38,496 bases of DNA from an uncultured Spirochaetaceae bacterium (GCA_944389015.1 CALXKS010000038.1:1-38496), one strand, 5' to 3'; shown: positions 9,064-17,208, counted from the stretch's first letter. A program made the numbers and translations. The notes: generated from the sequence alone by a model not told the origin.

Positions 9064-9549
9064 TCAGAATGGGATGTTATCATCCTGGAAAGCCTCAGGT
9101 CCCATACCTGCATCGGCAGGCATCTCTGGAGCTGGCGCACTCTGGCGCGGGGCTGCAGGGGCCTGGGAAAATGATTGCGATGGGGCTGCCTGCGGGCGGC
9201 CTCCCTGTGACTGGGACTGGCTGAGAAGCGTAAGGTTGTTGACGTAGATCTCGACACGGTTTCTTGACTGACCGTCCTGACCTTCCCATCTTGACTGTCT
9301 CAGCTCGCCCTGTATTGCAACCTGGCGTCCTTTCTCAAGATACTGGCTCATCGCTTCAGCTGTCTTTGAGAAATATACACAGTCAAAGAAATTAGGCTCA
9401 TCCACCCAGCTGCCATCAGCACTGCGGCGGCGTGTGTTGACAGCAATTGAGAAACGGAGAACCGAAGACATGCCATTCTGGCTGTACCTAAGCTCTGCAT
9501 TCCTTGTAAGGCGGCCAACAAGCACAACAACATTCATATCACCAGCCAT
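9064..9549 (-). CDS. ssb: Single-stranded DNA-binding protein
   Basis: SSB coats single-stranded DNA and recruits replication and repair partners. The OB fold covers about residues 5-110 ([22 protein letters not shown], then [20 protein letters not shown] and [21 protein letters not shown]). A flexible Gln/Pro/Ala/Ser linker follows, and the protein ends with the acidic partner-binding tip DDNIPF. The listed start is ATG at 9549; an in-frame ATG four codons later (MNVVVLV) is also reasonable. It lies between rpsF and rpsR in the same operon. Confidence 0.97.
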   Translation of the reverse strand: MAGDMNVVVLVGRLTRNAELRYSQNGMSSVLRFSIAVNTRRRSADGSWVDEPNFFDCVYFSKTAEAMSQYLEKGRQVAIQGELRQSRWEGQDGQSRNRVEIYVNNLTLLSQSQSQGGRPQAAPSQSFSQAPAAPRQSAPAPEMPADAGMGPEAFQDDNIPF

Positions 9550-9561
9550 ACTTGCTTCCTC

Positions 9562-9849
9562 TTACTTCCTTTCTGGATTAACGAACAGGAACTTAAGGAC
9601 AAGAGTTGAAAGCTGGAAGATATTGTTCATCTCAGAAATGGATGCTGTATCAGCCTTCAGCTCGAAGTAGATATAGTGTCCCCTATCCTGCTTCCTGATT
9701 TCGTAAGCAAGAGTCCTCACACCGAGATCCTCTTCCTTTGTGATCTCTGCACCGAAGCGTGCAAACGTCTCCTTGACAAGCTCGTAGCCTGCCTTCATCC
9801 TTTCCTCATCGGATTCAAGGATGACTGTGAACTCATAATTCTGGATCAT
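9562..9849 (-). CDS. rpsF: 30S ribosomal protein S6
   Basis: S6 forms a heterodimer with S18 on the 30S platform. The 95-residue protein starts MIQNYEFTVILESD and contains EEDLGVRTLAYEIRKQDRGHYIYFELKAD, typical of S6. I chose the ATG at 9849 because AAGGAGG lies 4-5 bp upstream and the family begins here; the frame stays open for 12 more codons upstream but that segment is in the leader. It is the first gene of the operon that runs through ssb, rpsR, the membrane protein, rplI and dnaB. Confidence 0.97.
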   Translation of the reverse strand: MIQNYEFTVILESDEERMKAGYELVKETFARFGAEITKEEDLGVRTLAYEIRKQDRGHYIYFELKADTASISEMNNIFQLSTLVLKFLFVNPERK

Positions 9850-9877
9850 GGTTCCTCCTTGTGGCCTTTGATTTTCG

Positions 9878-9893
9878 ATCCGCATATGCGGAT
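9878..9893 (-). promoter_or_regulatory. 16-bp palindrome in the rpsF leader
   Basis: ATCCGCATATGCGGAT is a perfect palindrome between the candidate promoter and the rpsF start. In RNA it can form a 6-bp stem with an AUAU loop that contains CCG. S6:S18 is known in other bacteria to repress its own mRNA through a leader structure with a conserved CCG, so this could be an autoregulatory site or a DNA operator. This is position-based inference. Confidence 0.35.
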
Positions 9894-9907
9894 AAAGAGG
9901 CTTTATG

Positions 9908-9937
9908 AAGATACCATCAGAAGGCTCTGGAAGTCAA
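9908..9937 (-). promoter_or_regulatory. Candidate promoter of the rpsF operon
   Basis: On the minus strand TTGACT (9932-9937) is followed after 18 bp by TATCTT (9908-9913). This would start transcription about 50 nt before rpsF and fits a leader with a normal ribosome-binding site. The -10 match is only moderate. Confidence 0.45.
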
Positions 9938-9966
9938 TATATCCTTTGCAGTGCATAGTCTATCAT

Positions 9967-9996
9967 AAAATCTATACCCCCTTCCGGAGGTATAGA
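9967..9996 (-). terminator. Rho-independent terminator of the sugar ABC operon
   Basis: Read on the minus strand, an 11-bp stem (TCUAUACCUCC with GGGGGUAUAGA, one G-U pair) closes a GGAA tetraloop and is followed by UUUUAUG. It lies 28 bp beyond the permease stop codon. Confidence 0.75.
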
Positions 9997-10024
9997 GAAC
10001 AAAATATAAAGATATTATTATCGA

Positions 10025-11002
10025 TTAAGCTGTTTTCTTCGAAGTTATACGATCGAGCACAACAGCAAAGAGAATGACAAGACCCCTTACTGCCTGCTGC
10101 CAGAATGGAGAGATGTTCAGCAGATTCAATGCATTGTTGATTACACCGATTATGAGTGCTCCGACAATGACACCTGAGACCGAGCCTTTACCTCCGATGG
10201 ACATACTCACACCACCGATCACAACAGCTGCGATCGCATCCATTTCATAGCTTGTTCCGGCATCAGGCTGCGCGGAGCTGAGTCTTGCGGCCACGATCAA
10301 TCCACTGAGAGCTGAAAGGAATCCGGATATCGCATAGACCGACATCTTGACAAGTGATGTTCTTATTCCAGAGAGACGTGCAGCCTCCTCATTCCCTCCA
10401 AGTGCATAGACATGGCGTCCATACTTTGTCTTGTTTGTCACGAAAAGAATGACCAGGAAGACGATGATCATTATTATCACGGGATTAGGAATCCCAAGGA
10501 AATATCCAGCACCGACCGAGCTGAAATCATCACCAAGACCTGAAATCGGCATACCACCAGTGAAAACAAGCGTAAGACCCCTGAAGATCGACATCGATGA
10601 TAATGTGACTATGAATGGCGCAAGGCTGAGTCTGGAGATGACAGCGCCATTGATCAGCCCGATCAGAGCACCTACTGCCAGAGAAGCGAGCATCGCGACT
10701 ATGTAATTGCATCCGGACTGGATCAAAGCACCAGCGATACATGAGGAGAATGCCAGGACTGATCCGACAGAAAGATCGATACCTCCTGTCAGAATGACAA
10801 ACATCATTCCCATGGCTATTACGGCATTTATCGATGTCTGTCTTGCAACATTCATGATGTTTGTCATGGTAAGGAATCTTGGATTGAGTATGGAAACAAT
10901 CAAACACAGGCACAGGAGTATGAGCAATGATTTGAAACGCAGTGCAAGATCCGCAGCTCTCCTGTTTCTATTCACTAAAACCGTATCATGCTGAATATTC
11001 AT
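10025..11002 (-). CDS. ABC sugar transporter permease, RbsC family
   Basis: This is the integral-membrane subunit of a ribose/xylose/autoinducer-2-type importer. The sequence has 8-10 hydrophobic segments and the family blocks NIMNVARQTSINAVIAMGMMFVILTGGIDLSVGSV, SLAPFIVTLSSM and ALGGNEEAARLSGI, with the C-terminal GAVIGVINNALNLL-type end. I chose ATG 11002 because AAGGAG stands 6 bp upstream; ATG 11017, overlapping the stop codon of the ATPase gene (ATGA), would add five residues and also has a purine-rich upstream site. It is the last gene of the LacI-led operon and is followed by a terminator. The sugar is not identifiable. Confidence 0.93.
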   Translation of the reverse strand: MNIQHDTVLVNRNRRAADLALRFKSLLILLCLCLIVSILNPRFLTMTNIMNVARQTSINAVIAMGMMFVILTGGIDLSVGSVLAFSSCIAGALIQSGCNYIVAMLASLAVGALIGLINGAVISRLSLAPFIVTLSSMSIFRGLTLVFTGGMPISGLGDDFSSVGAGYFLGIPNPVIIMIIVFLVILFVTNKTKYGRHVYALGGNEEAARLSGIRTSLVKMSVYAISGFLSALSGLIVAARLSSAQPDAGTSYEMDAIAAVVIGGVSMSIGGKGSVSGVIVGALIIGVINNALNLLNISPFWQQAVRGLVILFAVVLDRITSKKTA

Positions 11003-11013
11003 CTTATTCTCCT

Positions 11014-12528
11014 TCATTTCTCTCCGAATGCATAACGCATAATCAGGCTTTCGCTAGCATTCTCTCTTGATACTTCTCCTGATATCCTTCCCTGATACAT
11101 GACAAGGATCCGGTCGCTGATACCGAGGATTTCAGGCATCTCGGAGGAAATCATGATTATCGAGACACCTTCTTTCTTAAGGTGGTTTATTATCTGATAT
11201 ATCTCAGTCTTCGCCCCGACATCGATACCTCTCGTGGGTTCATCAAGTATCATGAGCTTCGGGTTTATCATCAGCCCACGTGCCAGTATGACCTTCTGCT
11301 GGTTTCCACCGGATAGATTCCTTATCTCGGCAGATTGTGAAGGTGTCTTGATACCGAGTTCATCTATCTTCTGATCAACCGAATCCTTCTCCTTCCTGGA
11401 GGAAATCAGCCTTGCATTTGAAAGCACTGAGCCAAGGGCGGAAATAGTGGTATTGAAAGCCACACTGAGATAAAGGAAGGCTCCATCCTTCTTCCTGTTC
11501 TCCGTCGTATAGAAGATATCATTCCTGATTGCATCACGCGGAGACCTGATCGAGATATCCGAGCCATTCAGGACGATCCTGCCGCTGTCGGGCTTTGATG
11601 CTCCAATCAGGGCCTTTGCCAGTTCAGTACGCCCAGAACCCACAAGTCCGAACAATCCAAGCACTTCTCCCTTACGGACCTCAAAGGAGATATCATTGAG
11701 GATTCTGCCTTGAGATAGGTGCTCTACTTTCAGGAAAGCAGGTCCATCGGAACAAGGAGCATACGGATACTGATCCGTCAGCTCACGGCCGACCATCAGA
11801 TTTATGATATCCTGCTTGCTCACATCCTCAAGCAATCCGGAAGCAACGAATTGCCCATCACGCAGGATCGTATATTCGTCGCAGATTTCCTGAAGCTCAT
11901 CAAGCTTATGGGTTATATAGATAATGGATTTACCATCATCCCTCAGATTCTTGATGATCGCGAATAATCTTTTGACCTCCTTCTCAGTCAGGACATCGGT
12001 TGGCTCATCCATGATAAGCACAGCAGCATCAAGCGATACGGCCTTGAGTATTTCAACCATCTGCTGGTATGCAATCGATAGATCTGAGACCTTGGTGCGA
12101 GGGTCTATATCATCAAGCCCGAGCCTGGCAAGCAGCATTCTGCTCTTCTCATTCATCTCCGCATAATCGATTATCCCGAACCTGTTGGTCTGCTCCCTGC
12201 CAATGAATATATTCTCGGCTATTGACATCTCAGGCACGAGATTCAGTTCCTGATGTATAACGGCGATGCCGATCTTCCGCGTTTTCAGCGGATCAAGATT
12301 CTCTATCGGACGGCCCTCGAAAAGGATCTCTCCTTCGCTTGGGGGATAAACACCGCTGAGGATCTTTATCAAAGTAGATTTGCCTGCACCATTCTCCCCC
12401 AGCAATGCATGTACCGTTCCCCTCCTTAGACGGAAATCGACTTTCTTCAGAGCCGCTACGCCTGGAAAGAACTTGGAAATACCTGATGCCTGAAGAATAT
12501 AGCCTTCCCTACTGGCTTTTTCTTCCAT
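11014..12528 (-). CDS. ABC sugar transporter ATPase, RbsA family (two nucleotide-binding domains)
   Basis: The 504-residue protein contains two ABC domains in tandem, as in RbsA/MglA/XylG. Domain 1 has Walker A GENGAGKSTLIKIL near residue 40, a degenerate signature (LSIAYQQ) and Walker B VLIMDEPTDVL near 170. Domain 2 has a degenerate P-loop GLVGSGRTELAK near 295, an intact signature LSGGNQQKVILARGL near 405 and LMILDEPTRGIDVGAK. The pattern of one good P-loop and one good signature is normal for this family. AGGAGG lies 7 bp before the start. It is followed by the permease with overlapping stop and start. Confidence 0.96.
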   Translation of the reverse strand: MEEKASREGYILQASGISKFFPGVAALKKVDFRLRRGTVHALLGENGAGKSTLIKILSGVYPPSEGEILFEGRPIENLDPLKTRKIGIAVIHQELNLVPEMSIAENIFIGREQTNRFGIIDYAEMNEKSRMLLARLGLDDIDPRTKVSDLSIAYQQMVEILKAVSLDAAVLIMDEPTDVLTEKEVKRLFAIIKNLRDDGKSIIYITHKLDELQEICDEYTILRDGQFVASGLLEDVSKQDIINLMVGRELTDQYPYAPCSDGPAFLKVEHLSQGRILNDISFEVRKGEVLGLFGLVGSGRTELAKALIGASKPDSGRIVLNGSDISIRSPRDAIRNDIFYTTENRKKDGAFLYLSVAFNTTISALGSVLSNARLISSRKEKDSVDQKIDELGIKTPSQSAEIRNLSGGNQQKVILARGLMINPKLMILDEPTRGIDVGAKTEIYQIINHLKKEGVSIIMISSEMPEILGISDRILVMYQGRISGEVSRENASESLIMRYAFGEK

Positions 12529-12596
12529 CCACGACCTCCTTCTGGGTATATTCCCTGCCTCTGCAGAAGCACAGAGGCAGTATGTGGCAATGAAAA

Positions 12597-13511
12597 TCAG
12601 AGACCTGGAGCGATTGCGAATACAGCATGGACGAATTCATCATGATAATTCATCATCTGGTATTCGACTCCAGCTGGAATGAACATCACCTCATCCTTTT
12701 CGATAAGGAATGTCTCTCTTGATTCCATCATGATGAAGGACAGCTTGCCTTCAAGCACGTATATTGCTGTATCACCATCATGCTTCTCCGGATCGCTTAC
12801 ACGGCAGCCGACACCACCCGTAGGCATTACAATCTCCCCGAAATGAATGAGATCATTGCTCACAGCGAACTTCATCAGATACGGATTCTCAAGCCCATTG
12901 ATGACATTGAGCTTCTCCTTCTCTGTGACACAGCGAAGATATTTGGGATCCTTCCGGAGCTCCTCACCTGGCACAGGCCATCTTCCGATATCATTTATCG
13001 TTCCTTCAACAACTTTCTTCTCCAGTGGAGGATATGGTTTATATGATTCTTCGTCCTTTCCTTTCAGAACACGCCATTTACCAGCCAGATCAGTCGGGAA
13101 AGTCTGATCGGCGACCATATTCGGAGCAAGGGCAAATACAGCTTTCATACGCTTATTGCCGAAATTGTATCCGCCATGGGCTCCTTCACGCGGGATTATG
13201 AGAACCTCGCCCTGCTGAACATGGACTGCCTGTCCGGAAATAGGATTGACCTCGGTAAGATCACCTTCTGCTATATAGTACAGCTCCTCCCCTGGATGAT
13301 GGTCAGGAGGAGAGAACTTCGAACCTGCTGCAAGCTCGAATACGCCAAGAGTAAGATTCGGAGTGCTTACATAAAGGGTATTGAGATCACTGGTCGGAAT
13401 ATCGAAATCCGGATATGTGAAATAACCCACCTGCTCCTTCCCTATCCTCATTGGGAAGTCATGCTTTCCTCCCTCGATATATGGATGATTTGCAAATTTG
13501 ATTCTTGCCAT
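12597..13511 (-). CDS. Bicupin protein of unknown activity in a sugar-transport operon
   Basis: I do not recognise a named enzyme. The 304-residue protein is built of two cupin barrels. The first has a plausible metal site (His71, His72, Glu75 or Glu76, and His112 in PREGAHGGYNFG). The second keeps HDGDTAIYVLEG near residue 244 but has Tyr284 where the last His is expected, so its metal site looks degraded. It has no signal peptide and should be cytoplasmic. Its place between the binding protein and the ATPase suggests it acts on the imported sugar, perhaps as an isomerase, epimerase or lyase; dioxygenase-like activity cannot be excluded. GGAGG precedes the ATG. Confidence 0.85.
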   Translation of the reverse strand: MARIKFANHPYIEGGKHDFPMRIGKEQVGYFTYPDFDIPTSDLNTLYVSTPNLTLGVFELAAGSKFSPPDHHPGEELYYIAEGDLTEVNPISGQAVHVQQGEVLIIPREGAHGGYNFGNKRMKAVFALAPNMVADQTFPTDLAGKWRVLKGKDEESYKPYPPLEKKVVEGTINDIGRWPVPGEELRKDPKYLRCVTEKEKLNVINGLENPYLMKFAVSNDLIHFGEIVMPTGGVGCRVSDPEKHDGDTAIYVLEGKLSFIMMESRETFLIEKDEVMFIPAGVEYQMMNYHDEFVHAVFAIAPGL

Positions 13512-13575
13512 AAATTCCTCCCTGATGGCTTTTCTGTTGATTTTTCCTTAAGCATTATTTAGTGTTTGGAATATG

Positions 13576-13632
13576 GCAGATTGACAGGCAGACAACGAGT
13601 TTTCCAAGCTTAAGCTGTGCCTGTCAATCTGC
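13576..13632 (-). promoter_or_regulatory. Intercistronic 15-bp mRNA hairpin after the binding-protein gene
   Basis: The arms at 13576-13590 and 13618-13632 are perfect 15-bp inverted copies (GCAGATTGACAGGCA) around a 27-nt loop that itself holds the palindrome AGCTTAAGCT. The hairpin begins 9 bp after the stop codon of the binding-protein gene and lacks a U-run, so it looks like an mRNA-stabilising or processing structure (as in malE-malF) rather than a full terminator. Confidence 0.7.
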
Positions 13633-13641
13633 ATTTTCATA

Positions 13642-14586
13642 TCAGAGGAACTCCTCTATGTTCTTGTAAGAAGCGAAATCGCATGGAACCTGGGTGACAG
13701 GATCATATCCATCAGCTGTGCCTTTGAATACGGAATCGCATACATCAACAGCTGTCCTTCCGATGAGGGCGAACTGCTGGAATACAGTACCAGTTACCTT
13801 TCCATCGCTAATGGCCTGGAGAGTCTCAACGGCACCATCGAATCCGACGACTTTGACATCCATGCGGTTGCTGGCCTCGATTGCCTTTGCGCATCCAAGA
13901 GCCATTTCATCATTCTCGCAGTAGACCAGATTGATCTCCGGGTGAGCCTGGAGGATATTCTCCGTTGTATCGTAGGCATTGGTTCTGTCAAAATCAGCCG
14001 ACTGCACGGAAACGATCTCTATGGCAGGATTACCTGCATCCTCCACTGCCTGGCAGAATCCCTCGTATCTCTCAGTCTCAAGGTTAGTTCCAAGAGTTCC
14101 ACGGAGAATGGCGATATTGCCTCCGGAAGCAAGCTCCTCTGCTGCAAACTGACCTGCAAGATATCCACCATCGTAGTTGTTGGATTCGAGTGATGTGATC
14201 ACATCTGCATCCTGAACAGTTCTGTCGACTGTAACAACAGGGATACCTGCTTCATTAAGAAGCCTGATTGCATTTATCGACGCTACCGAATCAATAGGAA
14301 CGAGGATGACTGCATCTACACCCTTAGAGATAAGGTCCTCGATATTTGCCAGCTCCGTAGCCAGATTGTTCTTTGAATCCATTGCGAATGTCTCGTATCC
14401 CAGCGATTCGGCCTGCGCTTCGATGTTGTCCTTCAGGAACACCATGAAATTGTTATTGAGGGACCAGTAGATAGCGCCGATCGTCTTTGCGCCGGAATCC
14501 GATTCCGATGCACCTGCTGCGAAGAGCGTCGATGACATAGACAGCAGAACGATGAGAACTGCTATAACAAATCTTCTTGCTTTCAT
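13642..14586 (-). CDS. Exported sugar-binding protein, RbsB-like (Peripla_BP_4)
   Basis: This is the periplasmic receptor of the ABC importer. A signal peptide of about 23 residues (KARRFVIAVLIVLLSMSSTLFA) precedes AGASES; no lipobox Cys is visible, so it is probably soluble or anchored by the uncleaved helix. The mature part has the two-lobe family pattern: IGAIYWSLNNNFMVFLKDNIEAQA at the start, GVDAVILVPID near residue 100, PVVTVDRTV, YLAGQFAAEEL, and CENDEMALGCAKAIEA with VVGFDG near 245. AAGGAGG precedes the ATG. It is followed by a strong hairpin, which would favour high expression of the receptor over the downstream genes. Confidence 0.95.
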   Translation of the reverse strand: MKARRFVIAVLIVLLSMSSTLFAAGASESDSGAKTIGAIYWSLNNNFMVFLKDNIEAQAESLGYETFAMDSKNNLATELANIEDLISKGVDAVILVPIDSVASINAIRLLNEAGIPVVTVDRTVQDADVITSLESNNYDGGYLAGQFAAEELASGGNIAILRGTLGTNLETERYEGFCQAVEDAGNPAIEIVSVQSADFDRTNAYDTTENILQAHPEINLVYCENDEMALGCAKAIEASNRMDVKVVGFDGAVETLQAISDGKVTGTVFQQFALIGRTAVDVCDSVFKGTADGYDPVTQVPCDFASYKNIEEFL

Positions 14587-14628
14587 AAAGCCTCCTTTTA
14601 TTGATTGCTGGCTCAGCCAGGAATCTGC

Positions 14629-15621
14629 TCATTCTTTGAATCTGATTGAGACATCAAAATTGAATCTGATGCCTTTCTTTCCTTTTGCATCCGGATCTCT
14701 CAGCTGTCCGAGAAGTGTATCAACGACCTTTTTCCCTATTTCTCCGATCGGCTGCTGTATAACAGCATAGAGCTCAGGCTTAAGGATGCTCATCCATGGA
14801 GCCTGATCCCATACTGCTACGTCGATATCAGGATATCTGCCGCATTCCATCAAAGCCTGAAGAACTCCGATGGCTATAAGGTTATTGCAGGCAAGTATTG
14901 CATCCGGAGGATCCGGAAGTCCCATCATTTCATTGACAGCCCTATACCCGGTTGTGACATCAAAATCACCATTGACTATGAGATTGTCATCAATAAGAAG
15001 GTTATTCTTCTTAAGCGAGTTAATATACCCTTCCATTCTTTCCGCAGAGACTGTTGATGATTTCTTTCCGCTGATAAAGCCAATGCGGCGGAATCCATCA
15101 GCAATCAAATGGTCCACTACCTCTTCCGTCGCTTCCTTGTTGTTTACGGATATCACATCAAGATCCAGACCGGGGATGCTTCTATCGACCAAGACTATAG
15201 GAGTGCCATTATTGATATACGGACTGAGATGGAATCCGTCATCCCCTACAGGAACAAGGATCAGCCCATCCACCCGTCTTTCAAGAAGCATGGCAACAAT
15301 ATCCTTTTCCTGCTCCGAACTTCCATCGGAATTAGCAAGGAGAAGTCCATACCCATTCTGGCTAAGCTCCTGCTCAATACTCTTGGCAAGCTGACCGAAG
15401 AACTGGTTGGAAACATCGGATATGACCATCCCTACGATCTTCGTCTGTTTCTGCCGCAGGCTTCTGGCATTGAGATCAAGAGAGAAATTAAGCTGCTTCA
15501 TCGCACGAAGGACCTTTTCCTCGGTATCCTTGCGTACAGGAACATTCCTGTTTATTACATGGGAAACCGTTGCTATCGATACACCAGCTAAATTGGCTAC
15601 ATCCTTTATTGTTACGTGCAT
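14629..15621 (-). CDS. LacI-family transcriptional regulator of the sugar operon
   Basis: This 330-residue protein has the LacI DNA-binding domain (TIKDVANLAGVSIATVSHVINRN at residues 3-25) and hinge, then a periplasmic-binding-protein-like effector domain (VGMVISDVSNQFFGQLAKSIE, GLILVP, VVDHLIADGFRRIGFISG, DAILACNNLIAIGVLQAL). The ATG at 15621 is used because the HTH begins at once; the frame also opens at a TTG two codons earlier. AAGGA lies about 11 nt upstream. It leads the operon that contains the transporter and the bicupin, and palindromes at its promoter suggest it represses its own transcription and that of the operon until a sugar binds. Confidence 0.95.
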   Translation of the reverse strand: MHVTIKDVANLAGVSIATVSHVINRNVPVRKDTEEKVLRAMKQLNFSLDLNARSLRQKQTKIVGMVISDVSNQFFGQLAKSIEQELSQNGYGLLLANSDGSSEQEKDIVAMLLERRVDGLILVPVGDDGFHLSPYINNGTPIVLVDRSIPGLDLDVISVNNKEATEEVVDHLIADGFRRIGFISGKKSSTVSAERMEGYINSLKKNNLLIDDNLIVNGDFDVTTGYRAVNEMMGLPDPPDAILACNNLIAIGVLQALMECGRYPDIDVAVWDQAPWMSILKPELYAVIQQPIGEIGKKVVDTLLGQLRDPDAKGKKGIRFNFDVSIRFKE

Positions 15622-15642
15622 AAACAAAGCATCCTTCTAAAA

Positions 15643-15659
15643 AAATTTAAACGTTTATA
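15643..15659 (-). promoter_or_regulatory. LacI-type operator O1 (overlaps transcription start)
   Basis: AAATTTAAACGTTTATA contains the perfect palindrome TAAACGTTTA with the central CG typical of LacI-family sites. It lies just downstream of the -10 box, over the expected transcription start, where a bound repressor would block initiation. Confidence 0.7.
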
Positions 15660-15664
15660 TTTCT

Positions 15665-15693
15665 TATATAAGCCATGATTATATTGCTGTCAA
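15665..15693 (-). promoter_or_regulatory. Sigma70-type promoter of the LacI-sugar operon
   Basis: On the minus strand a perfect -35 TTGACA (15688-15693) is followed after exactly 17 bp by TATATA (15665-15670). This is the best promoter match in the window and gives a leader of about 35-40 nt with a Shine-Dalgarno site. Confidence 0.8.
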
Positions 15694-15719
15694 TAAAAAT
15701 ATTTAAAATTGGATTATCA

Positions 15720-15736
15720 AAATTTAATCGTTTATA
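15720..15736 (-). promoter_or_regulatory. LacI-type operator O2 (upstream)
   Basis: AAATTTAATCGTTTATA matches the downstream operator at 16 of 17 positions and in the same orientation, with centres 77 bp apart. It lies upstream of the -35 box. A second site allows DNA looping, and it also lies on the side of the divergent tatD-like gene. Confidence 0.65.
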
Positions 15737-15802
15737 ATTTTTGGATTAGCAGTGATACCCATAAGTCCTTTACTGTATCTGAAGCAGGAGATCCTGATTT
15801 GA

Positions 15803-15832
15803 TTGATGTATCCATAAGCTATGGGATATCAT
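15803..15832 (+). promoter_or_regulatory. Candidate promoter giving a leaderless tatD-like mRNA
   Basis: TTGATG (15803-15808), an 18-bp spacer and TATCAT (15827-15832) precede the ATG at 15839 by 6 nt, so transcription would start at or next to the A of the start codon. Confidence 0.5.
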
Positions 15833-15838
15833 CAGAAT

Positions 15839-16447
15839 ATGCTTTTCGATTCCCATGCGCATATTGGAGAACAGACGGATTCCGCTTTCATCGCAACTGC
15901 TTCTACCGAAGAGATGGAAAGCGCTTCAGCATATAGATATAAAGCGCTTGGAATCATTCCGGAAGGAAATGAAAAGGATCTTGATAAGCTTGAGGCTGCT
16001 GCAAAGGATGGGTGGCATATCGGGGAGATAGGACTGGACAAGCGCTTTGAGGACCTTCCTCACCAGGAAATGATATTCAGAGAAGCTCTGAGGATAGCTG
16101 TCAGATATGACAGAGTGGCAGTCATACATGCTGTGAGAACATATGGCAGAACGCTTGAGATACTGGAAGAGGAAGGAATCGGAAAGTTCATAATCCATGG
16201 CTTCACAGGTTCCTATGAGACGGCGCGCGAGGTCATAAAGCTTGGTGGCATGATATCCCTATCCCCCCGTGCAGAGATGGCAAAGAGCTTTGACAAGCTC
16301 ATAACTCTTCCCTTTCTCATCGAAACGGATATGAAAGCAGGAAAGGAGGAGATGGATATTCTCTCTTCCTGGAATGAGAGGTTATCAGGAAAGATAGGGA
16401 TCGATGCTGGAGAGAGAAGCTGGAAGATGATCAGGGAGGTTCTATGA
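15839..16447 (+). CDS. TatD-like metal-dependent hydrolase (short form)
   Basis: TatD-family proteins are metal-dependent DNases or hydrolases with a TIM-barrel fold. The ligands are in order: HAH near residue 6 (FDSHAHIG), GEIGLD near 68, IHAVR near 101, IIHGFTG near 126 and IETD near 164. At 202 residues it is shorter than the usual 255-265, mainly between the first motif and GEIGLD. I start it at ATG 15839 because FDSHAH should be close to the N-terminus; ATG 15821 is an alternative. There is no Shine-Dalgarno site, but TATCAT lies 6 nt before this ATG. Its stop overlaps the tcdA-like start (ATGA). Confidence 0.85.
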   Translation: MLFDSHAHIGEQTDSAFIATASTEEMESASAYRYKALGIIPEGNEKDLDKLEAAAKDGWHIGEIGLDKRFEDLPHQEMIFREALRIAVRYDRVAVIHAVRTYGRTLEILEEEGIGKFIIHGFTGSYETAREVIKLGGMISLSPRAEMAKSFDKLITLPFLIETDMKAGKEEMDILSSWNERLSGKIGIDAGERSWKMIREVL

Positions 16448-17208
16448 CAGGAAGGCAGTTTGAAAGGACAAGGAGGCTTCTCGGAGATGACAATACAGAG
16501 TTTCTGCATGAAAAGACCGTTGCAATCGCTGGCATAGGGGCTGTCGGAGGATATGCATTGGAAGCGCTTGCCCGTATCGGTATCGGGCACTTCATCCTTG
16601 TCGATTTCGATAAAGTATCTGAGAGCAATATAAACAGACAGATACTCGCACTCCATTCTACAATCGGGATGCTTAAGACAGAGGCAGCTGAAAAGCGCGT
16701 CAAGGATATAAATCCTGGATGCATTGTCGAAAAACATCCTGTAGTCATCTCTGAGGAAAATCTTCCCATCTTCTCCTCTGCTGATATCATCCTGGACTGC
16801 ATAGACTCAGTCGGAGCTAAGATCGGGCTCCTTGCCTATGCCTATGAGAACCGCATTCCTGTAGTCTCAAGCATGGGAGCGGCCATGAGGCGCAGTGTAA
16901 GGCATATACATTCGGATGACGTGATGGATACATATGGCTGTCCGCTTGCAAAGGAAGTAAGGAAAGGTCTTAGAAAGAGAGGAATCGGCAAAGGGATAAA
17001 ATGCGTCTTCTCATCTGAGGAAGTAAGGTTCGAATACAAGGATCCAGATACAGATGATGAGGCGGAGAACATTCCAGGAAAGCAGTCCAAGCGCCCTGTG
17101 CTTGGCTCCCTTCCCACTGTCACAGCCGTATTCGGCGAATACATGGCTGAGCTTGCACTCAAAGCTCTTCTCCCCGAAGGAACGATGGAGAGCAAAGACG
17201 TAAAGTAA
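16444..17208 (+). CDS. tcdA: tRNA threonylcarbamoyladenosine dehydratase (TcdA/CsdL family)
   Basis: TcdA uses ATP to cyclise t6A37 to ct6A37 in tRNAs decoding ANN codons. The 254-residue protein belongs to the ThiF/MoeB/E1-like group: QFERTRRLLGDD at the N-terminus, the nucleotide loop GIGAVGGYALEALARIGIG near residue 30, then DFDKVSESNINRQ with the ATP-binding Arg, LHSTIGMLKTE, and DCIDSVGAK. The C-terminal PVLGSLPTVTAVFGEYMAELAL is typical of TcdA. Translation is coupled to the tatD-like gene by an ATGA overlap. Other E1-like adenylyltransferases are possible but fit less well. Confidence 0.9.
   Translation: MTGRQFERTRRLLGDDNTEFLHEKTVAIAGIGAVGGYALEALARIGIGHFILVDFDKVSESNINRQILALHSTIGMLKTEAAEKRVKDINPGCIVEKHPVVISEENLPIFSSADIILDCIDSVGAKIGLLAYAYENRIPVVSSMGAAMRRSVRHIHSDDVMDTYGCPLAKEVRKGLRKRGIGKGIKCVFSSEEVRFEYKDPDTDDEAENIPGKQSKRPVLGSLPTVTAVFGEYMAELALKALLPEGTMESKDVK

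Noticed and set aside
10025..15621. Calling the transporter ribose-, xylose- or autoinducer-2-specific
   Set aside because: The three subunits show only the shared family motifs, and no diagnostic kinase, isomerase or LsrF/G-type gene is present.
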